Positions 60,070 to 64,000 of a DNA stretch of 64,000 nt are shown here, in pieces. Under the pieces are notes generated by a model. The model made no database searches and was not told the origin of the DNA. It worked only from the letters and a program-made list of their open reading frames with translations. A program made the position numbers and the translations under genes. Each line of letters starts with the position of its first letter. Positions within the stretch are counted from its first letter, which is position 1. The DNA lies in contig NZ_JBJKFD010000001.1 in NCBI RefSeq assembly GCF_049723905.1, forward strand, positions 4,464,001-4,528,000, read 5' to 3'. Origin of the DNA: G963665185 sp049723905. GTDB lineage: Bacteria > Desulfobacterota > Desulfovibrionia > Desulfovibrionales > Desulfovibrionaceae.

Positions 60070-60957
60070 ATGATGCAGGAATTTTTCAACGACATTCCGC
60101 TGCTTGTGGAAGTGGCAAAGCAGAAAAGTTTTACCAAGGCGGCGGAAAACCTCGGAATAGGGGCCTCGACTCTTTCCAGGCGCATCAAATTGCTGGAAAA
60201 GCGGATGGGCGCGCTTCTTTTTTACAGGGATACGCGCAATGTGGACCTGACCGACAACGGAATGCTGCTGGTCGAACGTTGCGAGTTTCTTTTGGAGGAA
60301 GCGCAGGAGGCTTACAATTCCGTGGGCATGAACATGCGCAACCCGACCGGGCTTATCCGTGTATGCATGTTCCGGGACCTGTACGGCCGGTACATGAAAA
60401 AGGCGTTGATTGAATTTGCCGAGAGATGGCCAAATATCCAGCTGGACCTGACCTTTGTGGAACATCCGGTGGATATGCGTACCGATCCCTATGATGTGGC
60501 CTTTCTCATCGGGTCTTCCATTGCCCCGCCGTTGGTTGCCAGAAAAATGATAACCATTGAGCCGTTTCTCTATGCCTCCCCAAAGCTGTTCGAGCGGTAC
60601 CCCGTACCGTCCGATCCCGGCGATCTGCACAATCTGCCGTGTATTGTTCTCCAACGCTTCGGGCGGCGCTGGTCCATGTACAATGATACCCGAAGGATGA
60701 CGGTGGAGATTCAGCCCCGATACGAGTTCAGCTCCGCGGTCATGTGCCGCGACTTTGCTTTGGCCGGGCTTGGCGTGGTTCTGCTGCGTGGGCTGCTTGC
60801 AGAGCCGTACGAAAAGGCGGGGCGTCTGGTGCGGGTGCTTCCCGAGTGGGACGGAGACTTTCAGCACGACGTCTATATGGTGACCGGATCCTCCCAATTG
60901 CCGCAGAGAATCCGTCTGTTCATGGACCACATCTTTACGCGGTACGTTGTAGCGTAA
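60070..60957 (+). CDS. LysR-family transcriptional regulator
   Basis: A 295-residue regulator with N-terminal winged helix-turn-helix (V-A-K-Q-K-S-F-T-K-A-A-E-N-L-G-I-G-A-S-T-L-S-R-R split across residues ~13-36) and a LysR substrate-binding domain. The start is ambiguous: the 21-base unit encoding M-G-I-M-M-Q-G occurs twice in a row (60040-60081), giving six in-frame ATGs. A-G-G-G-G at 60056-60060 best fits 60070 or 60073. It diverges from the DUF169 gene and probably controls it. Confidence 0.9.
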   Translation: MMQEFFNDIPLLVEVAKQKSFTKAAENLGIGASTLSRRIKLLEKRMGALLFYRDTRNVDLTDNGMLLVERCEFLLEEAQEAYNSVGMNMRNPTGLIRVCMFRDLYGRYMKKALIEFAERWPNIQLDLTFVEHPVDMRTDPYDVAFLIGSSIAPPLVARKMITIEPFLYASPKLFERYPVPSDPGDLHNLPCIVLQRFGRRWSMYNDTRRMTVEIQPRYEFSSAVMCRDFALAGLGVVLLRGLLAEPYEKAGRLVRVLPEWDGDFQHDVYMVTGSSQLPQRIRLFMDHIFTRYVVA

Positions 60958-61005
60958 GGGGGACGGGGCGTCGGCCCTGTCAATCGTCCAGGTCGAGGAG
61001 CCAGC

Positions 61006-62805
61006 CTAATCTGTGCGGGGTTTTTTCAGCCTCTTGCCGACAATTCTGTTCCGTCCGTGCTGCTTGGCCTTGTACAGTAAATCGTCGCAGGTTTTGAGCA
61101 GGGCTTCGGGCGAAATTTCGTACGAGCCGTGCGCCGAGAGCACGCCGATACTGACGGTCACGTATTGGCTCACCTTCGAAGTTTCATGGGGAATGGCAAG
61201 CCGTTCCACTCCGGCGCGGATTCTTTCCGCAACCATCAGGGCACCGTCGTGGTCCTCTGTAAAGGAGAGGAGACAACCGAACTCTTCGCCTCCATAGCGG
61301 AAGGCAATGTCCGTGGATCGCTTGAGTTCCCGCAACAGAACCTGGGCTACACCGCGCAAACAGTCGTCGCCTGCCACATGCCCGTACATGTCGTTGAATT
61401 GTTTGAAAAAATCAACATCCAGCAGAATGAGCGAAAGCGAGGACCCGGAGCGGCTGTGCTCCTGGAGCCTGATGCGCAGCGTCTTGTCGAAAAGACGGCG
61501 GTTGGCAAGGCCGGTAAGGCTGTCCTTGTTGGCCAGTTCCGCCAGCTCCCGGTTTTTCGCCTCCAGCTCCGAAGTGGTGCTGGCAAACAGGTGGCTCATC
61601 ACTTTGAACAATTGATGTTTCTTCAGCTTGTTTTCCGACGTGCCGACGGATTGCCGGGGGGCAGGCAAGGGGCAGTTGCAGCTGCCTGTTTCGGAAAGGG
61701 CCAGGACGGTCATTGTCTGCTGAAAGAAATGGGGACGGCGGTCCGGTGCGGTGTAATATTCGCCAAAGGTGAAAAATCCCGTGGCAGAGGAGCAGCACTC
61801 CAAGGCCTGCATATCCACGGTGATATCATCGCCTAAAATAGACAGCCGGGAAATGCAGCTGTAGGTGAAAAGCGCCTCGGGATCGAAGCTGGCAAGTTCC
61901 GCACGAAGCCTTTTCGCCCCCTGTTCCTGGAGGATGGCGTCGCAAAAGCTGAATCGGACCTGTTCTCCCGCCCGCAGCTCCTGCACAAGCTCAAACGAGC
62001 CGTCGTCGTTGATTGCCGCTATGGGGTTGGTCAGCTGGGTGTCGCCTTTGTCTATGAGAAGGGGAAAGTTGTTGATCATAAAAAACGACGACATGTTGGA
62101 ATCAAAGCCAAGGTATTGTTTGTATATGTCACTGACGGATTGGTGGTCCAGGGCGTAAAGCCGTGTGCCTTCGGCATGGGTCACGGTCATTTTTTTGCCG
62201 ATGGGGCCCCATCCTCTGTCGTAGGCGGTGTGAACGCACAGTGCTTCACCGCACAGGGCGGCAGCGGCAAATCCTGTCTCCATCAGCCCTTTTTCCGTAA
62301 AGATACAGACCCGGCTGTTCAATTCGTCGTAACCGCCAGCCTGTCCGCCCCCTATGGGGACATTTCCCCCCAGCTTTTTGCTCAGCGCTTTGAGAAAGGG
62401 CAGGTGGTTGGTGAAATTGCCATGTTTGAGACCTCTGCCGAAGACAATAACGGCCTTGGGGGCGCTGGCTGCAAAATCTTCGCCCACGGCCTGCCCGGCA
62501 GCTTCAAGATCGTCTTCTTTTTTCAGGGTGGTATGTACCTTGGTCTGTTCAAAGAGCGAAATGCCGAGCACGACAGCGTGTTTCATTACGCGTGCGTTGA
62601 AGATTTCTCCCGCAGAACTCGCGCCGAGGATGGCCGTTCCCGGAAAAAGTTCCACAAGCTCCAAGCGCAGATTGTCAATTTTATGCGGATCGGAAATGCC
62701 ACAGAAAGCCTGTATCAAAACCTGATCAGCAGGATGGGAAACGACTTTTTCTCGTATCCTCAACAGATCGTCTCTACCCTTGTAGACGATGTTCCAATGT
62801 TTCAA
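61006..62805 (-). CDS. FIST-GGDEF protein (probable diguanylate cyclase)
   Basis: A 599-residue cytosolic protein. FIST_N (about 25-220, with L-G-A-S-S-A-G-E-I) and FIST_C (about 225-370, with C-S-S-A-T-G-F-F-T-F-G-E-Y-Y) are followed by a short coiled coil and a C-terminal GGDEF domain with R-Y-G-G-E-E-F. R-S-T-D five residues before the signature is an inhibitory I-site, so the enzyme should be product-inhibited. FIST domains sense small ligands, probably amino acids. It is convergent with the LysR gene and has no visible terminator. Four residues before the FIST core (M-K-H-W) begin the chosen start. Confidence 0.92.
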   Translation of the reverse strand: MKHWNIVYKGRDDLLRIREKVVSHPADQVLIQAFCGISDPHKIDNLRLELVELFPGTAILGASSAGEIFNARVMKHAVVLGISLFEQTKVHTTLKKEDDLEAAGQAVGEDFAASAPKAVIVFGRGLKHGNFTNHLPFLKALSKKLGGNVPIGGGQAGGYDELNSRVCIFTEKGLMETGFAAAALCGEALCVHTAYDRGWGPIGKKMTVTHAEGTRLYALDHQSVSDIYKQYLGFDSNMSSFFMINNFPLLIDKGDTQLTNPIAAINDDGSFELVQELRAGEQVRFSFCDAILQEQGAKRLRAELASFDPEALFTYSCISRLSILGDDITVDMQALECCSSATGFFTFGEYYTAPDRRPHFFQQTMTVLALSETGSCNCPLPAPRQSVGTSENKLKKHQLFKVMSHLFASTTSELEAKNRELAELANKDSLTGLANRRLFDKTLRIRLQEHSRSGSSLSLILLDVDFFKQFNDMYGHVAGDDCLRGVAQVLLRELKRSTDIAFRYGGEEFGCLLSFTEDHDGALMVAERIRAGVERLAIPHETSKVSQYVTVSIGVLSAHGSYEISPEALLKTCDDLLYKAKQHGRNRIVGKRLKKPRTD

Positions 62806-62977
62806 AACAGCCCCCTCTTGCCGGATTCCGGTTGCCGGTGATGTTGCGCGCCGACAACATATGCAGAAAGCTCGTCCTATATACTATGAAATCCAATAAC
62901 GTTGCCATTAGATTGATCACCTCGGAAAAAAGCGCTGTTTCTTTAGGCCGGACATCACTTTCAGAGCCAGATTGCCC

Positions 62978-63016
62978 AAAAAAAAAAGCCCCTACCTGGC
63001 GGAGGGGGGCTTTTTT
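62978..63016 (-). terminator. Intrinsic terminator of the efflux lipoprotein gene
   Basis: On the minus strand G-C-C-C-C-C-C...G-G-G-G-C with ten T after it; the plus strand also has a six-T tail. The gap 62806-63101 otherwise contains only a perfect 18-base palindrome at 63028-63045 (A-C-G-G-C-C-A-T-G and its complement). Confidence 0.88.
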
Positions 63017-63027
63017 GGGATGAATCG

Positions 63028-63045
63028 ACGGCCATGCATGGCCGT
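63028..63045. repeat. Perfect 18-bp palindrome
   Basis: A-C-G-G-C-C-A-T-G followed by its exact reverse complement, between the efflux gene stop and its terminator. It may be a protein-binding site or part of the 3' end structure. Confidence 0.6.
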
Positions 63046-63101
63046 TGTTCAACCGGCGGATGGAGCCGGTTTGAGGGGAAGCTTGTTATCGGCTGACCAG
63101 G

Positions 63102-64000
63102 CTATTGGATGTCTCCCTGGCGGGATGTGTCCCTCTTTGGAGTTGTTGTTTGGTCTGTAGCGGTTGCAGTCGCCAGCAGGTTGCCGTCGGCATCGAAGTC
63201 GAGCGGCTGTCCTGCATCGAGGGCTTTGTCCCAGCCGCCGCCCAGCGCCTTTGCCAGCGATATGTAGTTCTCCACAATGGCGACCTTGCTCTGTACGAAC
63301 TGGTCCTGGGCGGAATACAGCGATCTCTCGGCCGCGAGCACGTCCAGAAAATTAGAAGCGCCGTTCTGGTAGAGCAGCTGGGAGAGTTCGACAGCTGTCT
63401 TGTAGTTGCGCACGGCCTTGGCAAGATCCTTTATTCTGGTCTGCTCGCGGGACAGGGCAACCGTGTTGTTTTCCACATCCTCCAGCGCGCTGAGCACGGC
63501 GATGCGATAGGCGTAATATTGTTGGTCGCGCTTTGCTTCGGCAATTTCCACCTTGGCTGCCAGCTGTCCGCCGTTGAAGATGGGGATGCTCAGCGACGGC
63601 CCGATAACCCAGCCGATGGACGAACCCTTGGCAATGTCTCCGAACGTGGCGCTGGAGGTATCGAGGCTGCCGGAAATCGAGATGGCCGGGTATCTGGCTG
63701 CCTCGGCCTGGCCTATCCGGGCCGTGGTTTGGGCAAGCTGCCGTTCGGCCATGCGTACGTCCGGGCGGTTGAGCAGGATGTTTGCCGGAACTCCGGCCGG
63801 GAGTTCGCGCCTGGGCATGGGCACGGGAGTGCTGTCCTTCATAAGGCCCAGCAGGGAATCCGGGGCCTTGCCCAAAAGAATGCCGAGCCTGTGCACGGCC
63901 TGCGCATACATGGCTTCATACGTGGGAATATTGGCCTCGGTGGTGTTCACCAGGGCATCGGCCATGTGCATGTCCACGGCAGAGGAAACGCCGGCCTCAA
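63102..64000 (-). CDS. TolC/NodT-type outer-membrane efflux protein (N-terminus outside the window)
   Basis: Only the C-terminal ~298 residues are visible; the frame stays open to the right edge. It has the outer-membrane-factor pattern: R-P-D-V-R-M-A-E-R-Q-L-A, helices with A-A-K-V-E-I-A-E-A-K-R-D-Q-Q, L-L-Y-Q-N-G-A-S-N-F-L-D-V-L-A-A-E-R-S-L-Y-S-A-Q-D and a final A-L-G-G-G-W. NodT-type members are lipoproteins that pair with RND or MFS pumps; the pump genes should lie beyond the edge. Confidence 0.92.
   Translation of the reverse strand, partial: EAGVSSAVDMHMADALVNTTEANIPTYEAMYAQAVHRLGILLGKAPDSLLGLMKDSTPVPMPRRELPAGVPANILLNRPDVRMAERQLAQTTARIGQAEAARYPAISISGSLDTSSATFGDIAKGSSIGWVIGPSLSIPIFNGGQLAAKVEIAEAKRDQQYYAYRIAVLSALEDVENNTVALSREQTRIKDLAKAVRNYKTAVELSQLLYQNGASNFLDVLAAERSLYSAQDQFVQSKVAIVENYISLAKALGGGWDKALDAGQPLDFDADGNLLATATATDQTTTPKRDTSRQGDIQ

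Noticed and set aside
1..64000. CRISPR array or insertion sequence
   Set aside because: No regularly spaced repeats and no transposase frame were found.

Overview
The window most resembles a chromosomal segment of a sulfate-reducing bacterium of the Desulfovibrionaceae. Reasons: a periplasmic tetraheme cytochrome c3, a siroheme-decarboxylase-type AhbA/B gene next to hemL (heme made through siroheme), futalosine-type menaquinone genes, anaerobic cobalamin genes, SelA, and glycyl-radical chemistry. The order ahbA/B-hemL-cbiG-cbiH-cytochrome c3 matches, from memory, the DVU3167-DVU3171 region of D. vulgaris Hildenborough. No database search was possible, so family calls rest on motifs and remembered homologues.

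Layout. 1-9.5 kb (minus strand): partial purL, an HDOD/PAS/GGDEF signalling protein, polyprenyl synthase, futalosine hydrolase, a nucleotide-sugar dehydrogenase, a small membrane protein (plus strand), UbiE/MenG and a small conserved protein. 9.8-12.3 kb: a very acidic protein with many D-L-D-D-L-L-G repeats. 12.4-16.5 kb: cytochrome c3, cbiH, cbiG, hemL, ahbA/B. 17-23.5 kb: a complete biotin locus (bioF-esterase-bioC-bioB on minus, bioA-bioD-FeS protein on plus). 23.6-29.8 kb: AlbA_2-domain protein, CCA-adding enzyme, two orphan peptide-ABC ATPases, a periplasmic binding protein and a hypothetical. 29.9-34.2 kb (minus): M18 aminopeptidase, SelA, FolC. 34.4-36 kb: tRNA-Arg(UCU), an EamA permease and a truncated amidoligase remnant.

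36.5-57 kb is the main accessory system: a glycyl-radical bacterial microcompartment (BMC). The diol dehydratase has the active-site set of the B12-independent glycerol/1,2-propanediol dehydratase DhaB1, not that of choline lyase. Around it lie its activase, a dedicated MetK, PduP, PduL, PduQ, PduS, AckA, at least seven shell proteins, an EutJ-like chaperone, and a PocR-domain histidine kinase with an AraC-type response regulator. The likely pathway is diol to aldehyde in the shell, aldehyde to acyl-CoA (PduP) or alcohol (PduQ), acyl-CoA to acyl-phosphate (PduL), and acyl-phosphate to ATP (AckA) in the cytosol. PduS/PduT are likely redox conduits.

57-64 kb: a YitT/YczE-like membrane domain fused to a cytidylate-kinase-like domain, a DUF169 protein divergent from a LysR regulator, a FIST-GGDEF diguanylate cyclase, and a partial TolC/NodT efflux lipoprotein.

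Stand-out observations: the dehydratase carries an insert of about 65 residues holding two amphipathic helices like encapsulation peptides; one shell protein has a long histone-like tail; three copies of a ~165-bp repeat with terminal inverted repeats occur in intergenic regions, one inserted at the end of dppF with a 13-bp flanking direct repeat; and two intergenic regions look like structured non-coding RNAs.
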